NCBI GenBank assembly: GCA_003402285.1
Contig: QFXG01000004.1
Location: 1-49,354, forward strand
Direction: 5' to 3'
Length of the DNA: 49,354 bases
From: Candidatus Nitrotoga sp. SPKER
GTDB taxonomy: Bacteria; Pseudomonadota; Gammaproteobacteria; Burkholderiales; Gallionellaceae
Below, in pieces: positions 33,914-42,554 of the stretch (position 1 is its first letter; each line of letters begins with the position of its first letter). Made by a program: the position numbers and the translations under genes. The notes under the pieces were generated by a model. That model had not been told where the DNA came from. It saw nothing but the letters and a program-made list of their open reading frames with translations, and made no database searches.

Positions 33914-35239
33914 CTATGCCTGCGTTTTTTCAAACAGTGCAATGGATTCGACATGAGAGGTGTGTGGAAACATATTCATCACACCTGCCGCCTTGAGTAC
34001 ATAACCTTTTTGATGTACTAATATTTCGGCATCACGCGCCAACGTTGCGGGGTTGCATGAGACATACACGATGCGACCTGGCGCATCAGTACTTAGCGCT
34101 TTTACCAGTTCAAACGCGCCGTCGCGTGGTGGATCAATGAGCATTTTGTCGAAATGGCCTAACTGCGCCAATGTTGTTTCGTCTATCTCAAATAAATTCA
34201 TTACGCTGAATTGGGTGTTTTCCGTCAAATCGTTAAACGCGGCATTTTGCCCGGCACGCTGCACCAGCGCTGCGCTACCTTCGATACCGACTACCTGGGC
34301 GCCACTGCGTGCTATGGGGAGTGTGAAGTTGCCTAGCCCACAGAATAAATCAGCGATGCGTTCATTCGGTTGAGGATTGAGTAAGCGCATGGCACGGCTT
34401 ACCATCATGCGATTCATATCCGCATTGACCTGGGTAAACTCAGTCGGTGCAAACGGCAGGGTAATCCTGAACTCTGGCAGGCTGTATGTCAGCGGCGGTG
34501 CGTCTAGCGGGTAAAACGGCACTGCAGTTTCCGGCCCTTTGGTTTGCAGCCAAAACTGCAATGCATGAGTATCGGCGAATTGTTTGATTGCTTGTTCGTC
34601 AGCCGGTGAAAGCGCTTGTAAAATACGCAGCACCAGCACGTCCACATGTTCGCCGACTGCCACTTCTATTTGTGGCAACGCGTCGCGAGTGGTAAAGCTT
34701 TCATTCAATTCTCCCAACAACGGCAATAGCTTGGCAATTTTAGGTGTCAGAATTTCACAATGCTGCATGTCCGCCACATAGCCGCCACGCTTTTCGCGAA
34801 AACCGACCAGGGTTTTGCCCTTTTTCAATACATGGCGCACCGAAAGCCGTGCCCGTTGTCGGTAGCCCCACGGCTGCCCATAAATCGGCGGCAAAATGGT
34901 CTGGGCCTTGGCCTTGCCGATGTGCCATAAGTTGTCTTCCAGAATGCGCTGTTTGGCGGCAACCTGTGCACGTGCATCCATATGCTGCATGGAACACCCT
35001 CCGCATACGCCAAAATGCTTACATTTCGGCTGGACGCGCATGAAAGTTGGCTTAATAACTTGGCCGAGCTGGGCTATCTCAAAGCTGGTTTTTTTACGAT
35101 AGGACGAATAGGTAACACGCTCACCCGTTAGCGCGCCTTCGATAAAAATTACTTTACCATTTGCATGTGCAATGCCGCGACCTTCGTAGTCAAGCGATTC
35201 AACAATAACGCTGTTTGCGTGTATGGATTTATCAGTCAT
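33914..35239 (-). CDS. rlmD: 23S rRNA (uracil-1939-C5)-methyltransferase
   Basis: RlmD methylates U1939 of 23S rRNA. From the ATG at 35239 ([20 protein letters not shown]) the protein has 441 residues. It has an N-terminal TRAM RNA-binding domain (about 5-60), an Fe-S cluster site ([18 protein letters not shown] plus the cysteine in MQHCEIL), and a Rossmann methyltransferase domain ([30 protein letters not shown]). The catalytic cysteine is in [12 protein letters not shown]. The frame extends 15 codons upstream, but that would overlap vanZ; the shorter start leaves a 1-bp gap and matches relatives. It sits between vanZ and DUF455 in one operon. Confidence 0.95.
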   Translation of the reverse strand: MTDKSIHANSVIVESLDYEGRGIAHANGKVIFIEGALTGERVTYSSYRKKTSFEIAQLGQVIKPTFMRVQPKCKHFGVCGGCSMQHMDARAQVAAKQRILEDNLWHIGKAKAQTILPPIYGQPWGYRQRARLSVRHVLKKGKTLVGFREKRGGYVADMQHCEILTPKIAKLLPLLGELNESFTTRDALPQIEVAVGEHVDVLVLRILQALSPADEQAIKQFADTHALQFWLQTKGPETAVPFYPLDAPPLTYSLPEFRITLPFAPTEFTQVNADMNRMMVSRAMRLLNPQPNERIADLFCGLGNFTLPIARSGAQVVGIEGSAALVQRAGQNAAFNDLTENTQFSVMNLFEIDETTLAQLGHFDKMLIDPPRDGAFELVKALSTDAPGRIVYVSCNPATLARDAEILVHQKGYVLKAAGVMNMFPHTSHVESIALFEKTQA

Positions 35240-35240
35240 C

Positions 35241-35627
35241 TCACTCTGCAATTTTAAGAATTTTAGTTTCCAGCATGGCACCAATCTGCCCCATACCTAT
35301 GCTTATAAGAATCAGGCTGAATAGCACCCCCGCACCATTTGCCAGCATGTCGGCATAATCAAAAACTCGGTAAGTGGTTATGCCCTGCAAATATTCAATT
35401 CCGATTCCTAAGGCAACTAGCAGACTCGCCACAAGAATACGGGGCACCTGTTGTTGATAGACCTGACAGAACCATAGCATTAGAAAACTGTATGCCAGCG
35501 CGTGTTCCAGTTTGTCAGCATTTAAAAAATGTATCGGTTCCGGTGGATGGGGGGTGAGTGACAGGTAAATGATTGTGGCAACCCATAACCATCCCAGTGC
35601 AAGCCAGATCCGACGAAGCTTGTACAT
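35241..35627 (-). CDS. VanZ-like membrane protein
   Basis: The 128-residue protein has four hydrophobic segments ([66 protein letters not shown]) and the VanZ pattern: an early [15 protein letters not shown], and a late E-x-x-Q with [11 protein letters not shown]. VanZ relatives have a loose link to teicoplanin resistance, but most chromosomal copies have no known role. It is packed 2 bp after the exonuclease gene and 1 bp before rlmD, so it is co-transcribed with both. Confidence 0.87.
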   Translation of the reverse strand: MYKLRRIWLALGWLWVATIIYLSLTPHPPEPIHFLNADKLEHALAYSFLMLWFCQVYQQQVPRILVASLLVALGIGIEYLQGITTYRVFDYADMLANGAGVLFSLILISIGMGQIGAMLETKILKIAE

Positions 35628-35629
35628 GC

Positions 35630-36415
35630 TTATGGTTTTACGGTTGGCCAGGCCGCGAGATATTCCATCCAGTGTGATTCGGAAGATTTGCTCAAGGTAT
35701 TGCGCACCAATTCACATTCTTGCTCGTAGCGAGCATGTGTGAATTGACCACGCATCAACTGGAAGCGCGCATAGACCAAATAAGTATTGACTACATCGGT
35801 CTCACAGTAATTACGGATTTCATTCAGTTTGCCTTGCTGATAGGCATCCCACACCTTGCTACCGTCCATACCCAGTTTGCCGGGAAAACCAATTAGCTTG
35901 GCCAGATCGTCCAGCGGAGCGTTGGCACGGCCTGTATACAATGCAAGCAAATCCATCAAATCAAGATGCCGGGAATGATAACGGCTAATGTAGTTATTCC
36001 ACTTAAAATCCTTGTCATCCTCTCCCATATCCCAATAGCATGCGCACTGAACACCGTGGATCAGGCCACGGTAGTGCAGCACGGGCAAGTCAAAGCCACC
36101 ACCGTTCCATGACACTAATTGCGGGGTATATTTGTCGATGCCGTCAAAGAAACGTTGAATGAGGGCGCTCTCATCGTCTTCCAGCCCACCCAGTGACCAA
36201 ACGCGGAAATTGTCACCCTCACGCAATGCACACGAAATAGCCACCACGCGATGCAGATGATGTTGCAAGAAATCACTACCTGTCTTTTGGCGACGCATCT
36301 GAAAAGCCATTTCTGCCACATCCCCATCGTTCACTTGTGCATCAAGCCCATACAGGGTGCGAAGTCCGGCAACGTCGGGAATAGTTTCAATGTCAAAAAC
36401 GAGAACTGGGGTCAT
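35630..36415 (-). CDS. DEDD-type 3'-5' exonuclease (PolB-exonuclease-like)
   Basis: The 261-residue protein shows DEDDy exonuclease motifs. Exo I is FDIETIPD (D8, E10), Exo II is in LVSWNGGGFDLPVLHYR, and Exo III is YCETDVVNTYLVY (YxxxD). It is a stand-alone relative of the proofreading domain of family B DNA polymerases, found across proteobacteria. It probably trims 3' ends of DNA or RNA; the substrate is not known. It begins 24 bp after the ydbL-like gene and is followed by vanZ after 2 bp, so it is probably in the same long operon. Confidence 0.9.
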   Translation of the reverse strand: MTPVLVFDIETIPDVAGLRTLYGLDAQVNDGDVAEMAFQMRRQKTGSDFLQHHLHRVVAISCALREGDNFRVWSLGGLEDDESALIQRFFDGIDKYTPQLVSWNGGGFDLPVLHYRGLIHGVQCACYWDMGEDDKDFKWNNYISRYHSRHLDLMDLLALYTGRANAPLDDLAKLIGFPGKLGMDGSKVWDAYQQGKLNEIRNYCETDVVNTYLVYARFQLMRGQFTHARYEQECELVRNTLSKSSESHWMEYLAAWPTVKP

Positions 36416-36439
36416 TAAAAGGTTCGCTAGCGTTGAGTA

Positions 36440-36856
36440 TTATTTCTTTGACCAACTACCACCACTCTGTACCCACCAACCTGCTTGGGCACGCTGTATC
36501 CAGCGTTGTGCGAATGTATTACGGATATCGCCTTCCCATTCAGGGTGGGCATTAGCGCGCGCAATTTCGGCATACAATGACTTACGGTCCTGATTTTCCG
36601 CTGCAACCAGCCCATTAGCTTTTTGACGTGCTGCCATTGGAACCGCATTGGCATCGCGTAAGGCAACCATACCATCAGAAGTCAGGCCTACTGCGCCGCT
36701 GGAATAGAATTCTGCCAATTGTGCATGGCGCGCCTGCATAGACTGCTTTAAAGCGACAACACCAGGGGTATTAACTTCGATGTTTACCTGTGCGGATGCA
36801 GCGGTAGAAGCACACAGTACCAATATTGCAAAATAAAATTTAATTAAGTTGTTCAT
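36440..36856 (-). CDS. ydbL: YdbL-like periplasmic protein (DUF1318)
   Basis: The 138-residue protein has a signal peptide (MNNLIKFYFAILVLCASTAA then SAQ). Its C-terminal half resembles YdbL of E. coli: AENQDRKSLYAEIARAN, then RWIQRAQAGWWVQSGGSW. In E. coli YdbL is a periplasmic partner of YdbH and the lipoprotein YnbE, which form a bridge that carries phospholipids between the membranes. Here the same three genes lie in order (37075-39108, 36862-37062, this gene), with gaps of 12 and 5 bp. It is longer than the E. coli form because of an N-terminal stretch around LKQSMQARHAQLAEFYSSG. Confidence 0.8.
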   Translation of the reverse strand: MNNLIKFYFAILVLCASTAASAQVNIEVNTPGVVALKQSMQARHAQLAEFYSSGAVGLTSDGMVALRDANAVPMAARQKANGLVAAENQDRKSLYAEIARANAHPEWEGDIRNTFAQRWIQRAQAGWWVQSGGSWSKK

Positions 36857-36861
36857 ATTGA

Positions 36862-37062
36862 TTATTCCTTTTTAAGGTCAGGTGCGACAGACGGAGATTT
36901 ATCAGATTTTGGAGCCGTAACAGATTTTTCAGACTGCCAAACTTCGTCGATTATCTTGTCAGCTGCCTTTTCTGCGGCAGCGGCAGGGAAATAAATATTG
37001 ATGGTGACGCAGGCGCTCAGTGCCATGCCTGCAAAAGGTAGTACGGTCCAAACTTTCTTCAT
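36862..37062 (-). CDS. ynbE: YnbE-like outer-membrane lipoprotein
   Basis: The 66-residue protein has a lipoprotein signal (MKKVWTVLPFAGMALSAC, lipobox LSAC, lipidated Cys18). The mature part begins VTINIYFPAAAAEKAADKII, a stretch rich in alternating hydrophobics that suits beta-stacking oligomers. The tail is charged (KSVTAPKSDKSPSVAPDLKK). In E. coli YnbE sits in the outer membrane and contacts YdbH. The gene lies between ydbH and ydbL with a clear Shine-Dalgarno (AGGAGGGACACG before ATG). Confidence 0.82.
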   Translation of the reverse strand: MKKVWTVLPFAGMALSACVTINIYFPAAAAEKAADKIIDEVWQSEKSVTAPKSDKSPSVAPDLKKE

Positions 37063-37074
37063 CGTGTCCCTCCT

Positions 37075-39108
37075 TTATTTGATCACTGCTTTATTGTCCT
37101 GCGATACTCGCTTCAAGCGATTTAACAGTTCACTCCAGCCTACTTTGCGATTGTAGCCGATCACAGTGATGGCGGGAATGCCGCCACCTTTTACGATTGT
37201 ATAAGCGTTGCCATTGTCTTCCGCTCCTGCCATTGTGCATACGTCATTTTGCAGCATGCAACTCAGCCCGATGCGGTCATAACCGAAGTTCTCAAAGATA
37301 CGTAGAAAACTGCGCTGCAAGGCAGCAACCCCGCCTGCTCCTCCCAGCGAAGAAATATTTTCTACTGCTTTTTGGCTGATTCTCTTGCGATATTTTCCTG
37401 GGCTGCTCGCCAGCCTGGCATCAAAATGTACCGGCTGCCAGCTTACTAGCTCGAGATTATTCACTCCCAAGTCAATTCGTCCCTGAATATTGCCGAAAGA
37501 AAAGGTGCGTGTGAGTAGGTCCAGATCTAACTCGCGCATATCCAAATTACCCGACAGGCGAGGGGCGCGACCAAAGGGATCAAACAGCTCCAGGTGATTT
37601 GCCAGCACCGTGCCATCGAATACCCGAAATAATAAGGTTCCATCCACCTTGAGCAATTTATCCTGGTAACTCACTTTGGGAATAGAGCCTGACAGTGAGC
37701 CGTGCATCTCAGGCCAATGCAATGCGGCACTGAGCTTCTGCATGGAAATCGATGTTAACGTGCTGGAGAAATTCCACTGCCACATATTATTGGCGTTCTG
37801 CATATGAAAATTGCTCACTTCTAACTTGCCATCAAGTAGGGGCAGTGTGGCTGTTGGGAGAGTGAAATCCATCCCACGCATCTGGATTTGCCATTGCGTT
37901 GCACCCAGCGGCAATCCCATCAACGCGCCGTCGGAAAAAGCCACATGCGCTGCATTCTGCAATTGGGCGTGCCAAGGAATATCTGCATTTATACCGTGCA
38001 ATGCAAAGCGTTTTTCACCATCCTCTACGGCTGCATCGTGCAGTTTAAGCAGCAATGCCTGGGTGGCGCCATTGCGGTATTGCCAGTCCACATCAGCGCG
38101 TCCTTTCAGTTCTGTCGCCGACAAAGAGCCCTGTTCCAGAAATGGCTTGGCGTAATTAGCAAAGCCATTAGCCAGCGAAAGACTTTCTCCAACCAAACGG
38201 CCTTCCAATAAGTTGCTCTTTTTAATATCCCACAGTGCGTTCAGCTCAACCTTGCCTACCTCCGGCAGATTAACCATAGCCTGCGTTACTTTCAGTTGTG
38301 CACCGTCCCACTGACCAGAGGCCTGAAGTGTATGTCCACTGCGCAAATACAACGGTTGCCAAAACAGCTCACCACCTTGCCAATCGAGAGTGCTACGCCA
38401 ATTCCATTTTTGGCCTGTGCGATCTGCATTGATATACAGCTTGCCAGTCAATTGTTCGGCGGCATGCAAACCACTGGTATCTGCAGCAGCCAAATTGGCC
38501 AATTGTAGATCAGCATTAATTTGGCTTATTCCCCCTTTATCGCCATGTACCACCAAGATGCCATTCAAGGTACCCTGCGTAGGTAATGGCCCATTCGGTG
38601 GTAAAAAACCTGTCAAACGTTTGCCTTGCGCGTTGCGTAATAGGGCAGTGGCGTGCCACGGTTTTGCGCGGAAATCAGCATTTACTTGCCATAACTCATT
38701 AGCGTTAGAGGCAAACTGTAACTCCAACCGTTGGGAGGAAAATGTGTAACTAAATGTGAATGGCATGTCTGGAATTGCATCCAGCTTACCTTTATGGCAT
38801 GTCACGCGAGTTGAACTAAGTAAAAATTCCGTACAGTGCACGTACACTTTGCGCCATTTTTTTTCTGCCAGATGAAAATCGTCTATGCTAAATTCTGCTG
38901 AGCCATCTTGCGCCAGGATCACTTTAATTCCGTGGGCCGTAAAGCTGGGTGCGACGATATCTGCCACGTTTAATGTGATTTGTACGGCATAAAGCGGCGC
39001 AGACAAAAACAACAGGCAAAAAATTAACAGGCCGGAGAGGCAGTAATTTAGCAGATGGATTTTGATATAAATAATTGTCTTGTTTAACATAGGGCAGCTC
39101 AGTTCCAT
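37075..39108 (-). CDS. ydbH: YdbH-like AsmA-family intermembrane transport protein
   Basis: The 677-residue protein has one N-terminal membrane anchor (about 17-40, LLNYCLSGLLIFCLLFLSAP) and a long periplasmic region of beta-strand repeats. The C-terminal YdbH domain (about 560-650) contains DLDLLTRTFSFGNIQGRIDL and VENISSLGGAGGVAALQRSF. Such AsmA-like proteins form a hydrophobic groove that moves phospholipid from inner to outer membrane, with overlapping roles (TamB, YhdP, YdbH). The first gene of the run, it has the ynbE and ydbL partners directly downstream. It is smaller than E. coli YdbH (879). M1 (39108) and M7 (39090, MLNKT) are both possible starts. Confidence 0.88.
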   Translation of the reverse strand: MELSCPMLNKTIIYIKIHLLNYCLSGLLIFCLLFLSAPLYAVQITLNVADIVAPSFTAHGIKVILAQDGSAEFSIDDFHLAEKKWRKVYVHCTEFLLSSTRVTCHKGKLDAIPDMPFTFSYTFSSQRLELQFASNANELWQVNADFRAKPWHATALLRNAQGKRLTGFLPPNGPLPTQGTLNGILVVHGDKGGISQINADLQLANLAAADTSGLHAAEQLTGKLYINADRTGQKWNWRSTLDWQGGELFWQPLYLRSGHTLQASGQWDGAQLKVTQAMVNLPEVGKVELNALWDIKKSNLLEGRLVGESLSLANGFANYAKPFLEQGSLSATELKGRADVDWQYRNGATQALLLKLHDAAVEDGEKRFALHGINADIPWHAQLQNAAHVAFSDGALMGLPLGATQWQIQMRGMDFTLPTATLPLLDGKLEVSNFHMQNANNMWQWNFSSTLTSISMQKLSAALHWPEMHGSLSGSIPKVSYQDKLLKVDGTLLFRVFDGTVLANHLELFDPFGRAPRLSGNLDMRELDLDLLTRTFSFGNIQGRIDLGVNNLELVSWQPVHFDARLASSPGKYRKRISQKAVENISSLGGAGGVAALQRSFLRIFENFGYDRIGLSCMLQNDVCTMAGAEDNGNAYTIVKGGGIPAITVIGYNRKVGWSELLNRLKRVSQDNKAVIK

Positions 39109-39165
39109 GATATCAAACCATGCTTCATTTCTGCTAAACTGGTTTTAACAACCATAGAGTCTGAC

Positions 39166-39597
39166 ATGAGATTTTTTTCTGCTTTAACCCTGTTCTGCTT
39201 GTTTGCCCTGCAACCCGCCTGGGGCGAAAATATTTCACTAAAGATTGGTAATCACAGCATTCACGCCGAAATCGCCAACACTCCACAAAGCCGTGAACAA
39301 GGACTGATGCAGCGCGGCCGCCTATGTGCAAATTGCGGCATGTTATTTATTTTTGAAAAAGCTGACAGGTATAGTTTCTGGATGAAGAATACGCCACTGC
39401 CGTTAAGCATTGCGTTCATCGCTGCCGATGGTGCCATTCTCAACATTGAGGAAATGCAGCCTAATACCGAAGATACGCACCAAGCTCAAAGTGATGCATT
39501 GTATGCGCTGGAAATGAATAGCGGCTGGTTTACCCGGAATGGCATTAAACGGGGAAAAATGGTTCAAGGATTAAGACAGGCTCCCACAGGGTATTAA
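39166..39597 (+). CDS. DUF192 exported protein
   Basis: The 143-residue protein has a signal peptide (MRFFSALTLFCLFALQPAWG) and a DUF192 domain: ISLKIGNHSIHAEIANTPQS, REQGLMQRGRLCANCGMLFI, YSFWMKNTPLPLSIAFIAAD and YALEMNSGWFTRNGIKRG. The family is a small beta-barrel of unknown function found in many proteobacteria and archaea. It is divergent from ydbH with a 57-bp spacer that must contain both promoters. It stands alone; the next 950 bp hold only decayed or unknown sequence before kdp. Confidence 0.87.
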   Translation: MRFFSALTLFCLFALQPAWGENISLKIGNHSIHAEIANTPQSREQGLMQRGRLCANCGMLFIFEKADRYSFWMKNTPLPLSIAFIAADGAILNIEEMQPNTEDTHQAQSDALYALEMNSGWFTRNGIKRGKMVQGLRQAPTGY

Positions 39598-39669
39598 CTC
39601 TGGCAGTTTCAAATATCCAAATGTAACAAGATTCAGTTTCTCAACCCAGTCAGCCTTGAAGTTAAGAAT

Positions 39670-39735
39670 GTTTTGAGGAGGGAAGAGTTTAGCTAGGCAT
39701 TTCCAGTCTAGCAATTTTCTAGGCCGCGTGTTGAG
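39670..39735 (-). pseudogene. IS30-family transposase C-terminal scrap
   Basis: On the minus strand from 39735 the frame reads LNTRPRKLLDWKCLAKLF, which matches the end of IS30-type transposases (LNxRPRKxLGWKxPxExF). Upstream in this frame there are stops within 30 bp and no more transposase-like sequence, so only the last 20 or so codons remain. It shows past insertion and deletion next to the kdp block. Confidence 0.5.
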
Positions 39736-39819
39736 TGTTCATGCTGTCCACAATTATTACTTTTACGCGTTCAAAGGAAGGATGAAAATGAAGTCAGCTA
39801 GTTATCAATGTGATCTTGT

Positions 39820-40164
39820 TTATTCGTGGTCGAATTGATTAACGACTTGCGCTACAACGCCGGGAAGATCGGCATGCTGGGTACCTTGCTCCTTAACCAA
39901 GGCGATTGTTGAATAAGGAAGAGCATCATGCTGGAAAATTGGCGCAATAATCATCGCATCTTGCAGAAGCCACTTTCCGTTATGTGTTACCTGTTTTCCT
40001 ACAGCAAACTCATTGACTAGCGAGGTTTCGGGTTTCGAAATACCTTTGATCAATGAGTCCGCAGAAGTACCTAAGCCAAGGGAGTAGTCACGGAACGACC
40101 TGACATCCGCCCAGTTCTGCTGCCAATTGGCAGCGAATTTCTTGTTGATGATGTGTTGAGACAT
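39820..40164 (-). CDS. Unrecognised ORF of 114 residues
   Basis: This frame (MSQHIINKKFAANWQQNWAD to QVVNQFDHE) is not a recognised family. It is soluble, has no signal peptide, and has a natural amino acid mix (EFAVGKQVTHNGKWLLQDAM, IIAPIFQHDALPYSTIALVK), which is more protein-like than a shadow frame. The region has no competing gene on the other strand. It could be a real gene, or the 3' part of a gene whose 5' end was lost with the nearby IS30 scrap. Confidence 0.4.
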   Translation of the reverse strand: MSQHIINKKFAANWQQNWADVRSFRDYSLGLGTSADSLIKGISKPETSLVNEFAVGKQVTHNGKWLLQDAMIIAPIFQHDALPYSTIALVKEQGTQHADLPGVVAQVVNQFDHE

Positions 40165-40331
40165 TTCAAAGAATTTGTAGTGTGGCCGGTATGCTCAAAG
40201 ATGAGCTTGCTTATCATCGACGCAACCGTACCCAGAATCAGACCATACGGGATATTACGGGCACATCGAGATCATTCAACCGGTAATGGCAACAGGCCCG
40301 TCCTGGCTGTTATCCCCCGTTGTTTTTACAT

Positions 40332-40556
40332 AGCAACATCATGCAAATACACTCGATGCTTAACCTGTTGGATTTCACTTGCCAACAGATTGCAGTATGT
40401 ACGGGTGTCAAAAACTTTCGGTAACTCGTTATTTTTGCATGCAGCCGATGTCAATTTTTACATTTCCTTGATGCTTGACAGGCAAATATTTACAAAATTT
40501 TTACATCTCTTTCTCTAGTATGCTCGTCATCAAAACAAACTTGGACGGGAGCGACG
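40332..40556 (+). promoter_or_regulatory. kdp operon leader, paralogous to the porin leader
   Basis: This 225-bp leader aligns along its length with 48877-49107, ahead of the porin gene. The best-kept part is TGACAGGCA, then TTTACAAAATTTTTA near 40489-40503, followed by a -10-like TAGTAT (near 40516-40521). T-rich tracts of the form TTTACA/TTTTTACA resemble the KdpE-binding sequence upstream of E. coli kdp. Activation by KdpE is inference; the similarity of the two leaders is directly visible. Confidence 0.6.
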
Positions 40557-40649
40557 ATGGACATTGTCTATATCGGTGCAATTGTGGCGTTTCTGCTGAT
40601 GACCGGTGCATTCGCAGTGGGGTGCGCCAAACTGGAGGAACGTCAATGA
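40557..40649 (+). CDS. 30-residue membrane peptide, first ORF of the kdp operon
   Basis: MDIVYIGAIVAFLLMTGAFA then VGCAKLEERQ is a single transmembrane segment with a short basic/acidic tail. The ATG at 40557 follows GGGAGCGACG (Shine-Dalgarno GGGAG). Its stop overlaps the start of kdpF by 4 bp (ATGA), so it is coupled. Small peptides of this type precede kdpF in other proteobacterial kdp operons; a role in stabilising the pump is possible but unproven. Confidence 0.65.
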   Translation: MDIVYIGAIVAFLLMTGAFAVGCAKLEERQ

Positions 40650-40735
40650 ACATGCTTTATGTTATCGGTGCGACCGTAGCGACTGGCTTGCTGGTGTATC
40701 TGGTGGTGGCATTATTAAAAGCGGAGGATTTGTAA
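40646..40735 (+). CDS. kdpF: KdpF, small subunit of the K+-transporting ATPase
   Basis: The 29-residue peptide (MNMLYVIGATVATGLLVYLV, then VALLKAEDL) is one membrane helix with the KdpF-type end LVYLVVALLKAEDL. KdpF stabilises the KdpABC complex. It overlaps the upstream peptide by 4 bp, has GGAGGAA as Shine-Dalgarno and its stop directly touches the kdpA start, so it is translated as part of the kdp run. Confidence 0.85.
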   Translation: MNMLYVIGATVATGLLVYLVVALLKAEDL

Positions 40736-42541
40736 ATGACTACGCAATCGTTCCTTTTGCTCGTCGCATTTCTGGCCGTGTTGCTGGCGCTGACCTATCC
40801 TATGGGTCTCTATCTGGCAAAGGTCGGTGACGGCACACGAATCCTTGGCTTGGGCTGGATAGCCAAGGTGGAAAATTTTCTTTATCGACGCTCTGGCATC
40901 ACCGCAGATTCGGCGATGGGCTGGAAAACCTATGCAATAGCGCTGCTGGTATTCAATGCGCTGGGCGCCATAGTTGTTTACGCGGTGCAGCGTTTGCAAG
41001 CCCGGTTACCACTCAACCCGCAAGCGTTTGCCAATGTCAGCCCGGATTCCGCATTCAACACGGCGATCAGCTTTGTCAGCAATACCAACTGGCAGGGGTA
41101 TGGCGGTGAATCCACGATGAGTTACCTGACTCAGATGTTGGTGTTGACTGGGCAAAATTTTTTTTCGGCAGCGACCGGGATGGCGGTTGCATTTGCACTG
41201 ATTCGTAGTTTTTCATCGCGTTCGGTCAAAACCATCGGTAATTTCTGGGTCGATATCACGCGCTCGATTCTGTATGTGCTGCTGCCATTTTCGGTAGTCT
41301 TTGCCGTGTTTCTGATGGGACAAGGTGTGATCCAGAATTTTTCTGCCTACAAGGATGTCACGCTGCTCGATCCGGTCACGTACACGCAACCCAAGAATGG
41401 CCCGGACAGCCAGCCACTGAAGGATTCGAAAGGCGATCCGGTGCTTGAAATCTTGACCACCAAGACGCAAACACTGGCCATGGGTCCGGTAGCATCACAG
41501 GAGGCGATCAAGTTACTCGGGACCAACGGCGGCGGCTTCTTTAATGCCAACTCGGCACATCCTTTTGAGAATCCGACACCGCTTTCCAACTTTTTCCAAA
41601 TGTTGTCGATTTTCCTGATTCCCGCTGGAATGTGCTTTGCATTCGGCCGCATGGTGGGCGATATACGGCAGGGATGGGCCGTACTGGGCGCTATGACAGC
41701 GATATTCGTGGTGACGACAGTCGTTGTACTGATCGCTGAGCAGCAAGCGCATCCAGCGCTCCAAGCTCTCGGTGTCGATCAGGCTGCCAGTGCGCTGCAA
41801 TCAGGCGGCAACATGGAGGGCAAAGAAACACGCTTTGGAATCAGCGCATCGGCTTTGTTCGCTGCGATCACGACGGCAGCCTCGTGCGGCGCGGTGAGCG
41901 CGATGCATGATTCCTTTATGCCGCTCGGCGGAATGGTGCCGCTGGTGCTCATGCAGTTTGGCGAGGTGGTATTAGGCGGTGTCGGTTCCGGTTTGTATGG
42001 CATGCTGATTTTTGCAATCCTGGCCGTGTTCATTGCCGGTTTGATGATTGGCCGCACGCCGGAATATCTCGGCAAGAAAATCCAGTCGTTCGAGATGAAG
42101 ATGACGTCGATCGCGATTTTAGTGACCCCGGCGCTGGTGCTGGCCGGTACTGCGATTGCCGTCATGCTCGACCCAGGCAGGGCCGGCATCGCCAATCCCG
42201 GCGCGCATGGCTTTTCGGAAATTCTGTATGCGTTCAGCTCTGCAGCCAACAACAACGGCAGCGCGTTCGCCGGCTTGTCGGCCAATACGCCGTTCTATAA
42301 CGCCATGCTGGCCATTGCGATGTGGTTCGGCCGCTTTGCAATGATCGTGCCGATCTTGGCGGTGGCCGGTTCGCTGGCAGCGAAAAAGCGTCTTGAAGTC
42401 ACCGCTGGCACGATGCCGACGCATGGTCTCTTGTTCGTTGCATTGCTGGTCGGTGTAGTGGTGCTGGTTGGCATCCTGAATTATGTACCGGCGCTCGCTC
42501 TTGGGCCGATTGTCGAACATCTGCAACTTTTTACACATTAA
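40736..42541 (+). CDS. kdpA: K+-transporting ATPase subunit A
   Basis: KdpA is the channel-like subunit that selects K+. The 601-residue protein has about ten membrane helices and the family's selectivity-filter-type segments, visible as [50 protein letters not shown] and [12 protein letters not shown]-like [10 protein letters not shown]. The ATG at 40736 directly follows the kdpF stop. Length and motifs are normal. High GC compared with the left part of the window fits acquisition of the whole kdp block as a unit. Confidence 0.97.
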   Translation: MTTQSFLLLVAFLAVLLALTYPMGLYLAKVGDGTRILGLGWIAKVENFLYRRSGITADSAMGWKTYAIALLVFNALGAIVVYAVQRLQARLPLNPQAFANVSPDSAFNTAISFVSNTNWQGYGGESTMSYLTQMLVLTGQNFFSAATGMAVAFALIRSFSSRSVKTIGNFWVDITRSILYVLLPFSVVFAVFLMGQGVIQNFSAYKDVTLLDPVTYTQPKNGPDSQPLKDSKGDPVLEILTTKTQTLAMGPVASQEAIKLLGTNGGGFFNANSAHPFENPTPLSNFFQMLSIFLIPAGMCFAFGRMVGDIRQGWAVLGAMTAIFVVTTVVVLIAEQQAHPALQALGVDQAASALQSGGNMEGKETRFGISASALFAAITTAASCGAVSAMHDSFMPLGGMVPLVLMQFGEVVLGGVGSGLYGMLIFAILAVFIAGLMIGRTPEYLGKKIQSFEMKMTSIAILVTPALVLAGTAIAVMLDPGRAGIANPGAHGFSEILYAFSSAANNNGSAFAGLSANTPFYNAMLAIAMWFGRFAMIVPILAVAGSLAAKKRLEVTAGTMPTHGLLFVALLVGVVVLVGILNYVPALALGPIVEHLQLFTH

Positions 42542-42554
42542 GAGGACGCTTGCT

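Noticed and set aside
40153-40518. 121-codon ORF in the kdp leader
   Set aside because: It runs through the duplicated promoter sequence. The frame is not kept in the porin leader and the composition is shadow-like.
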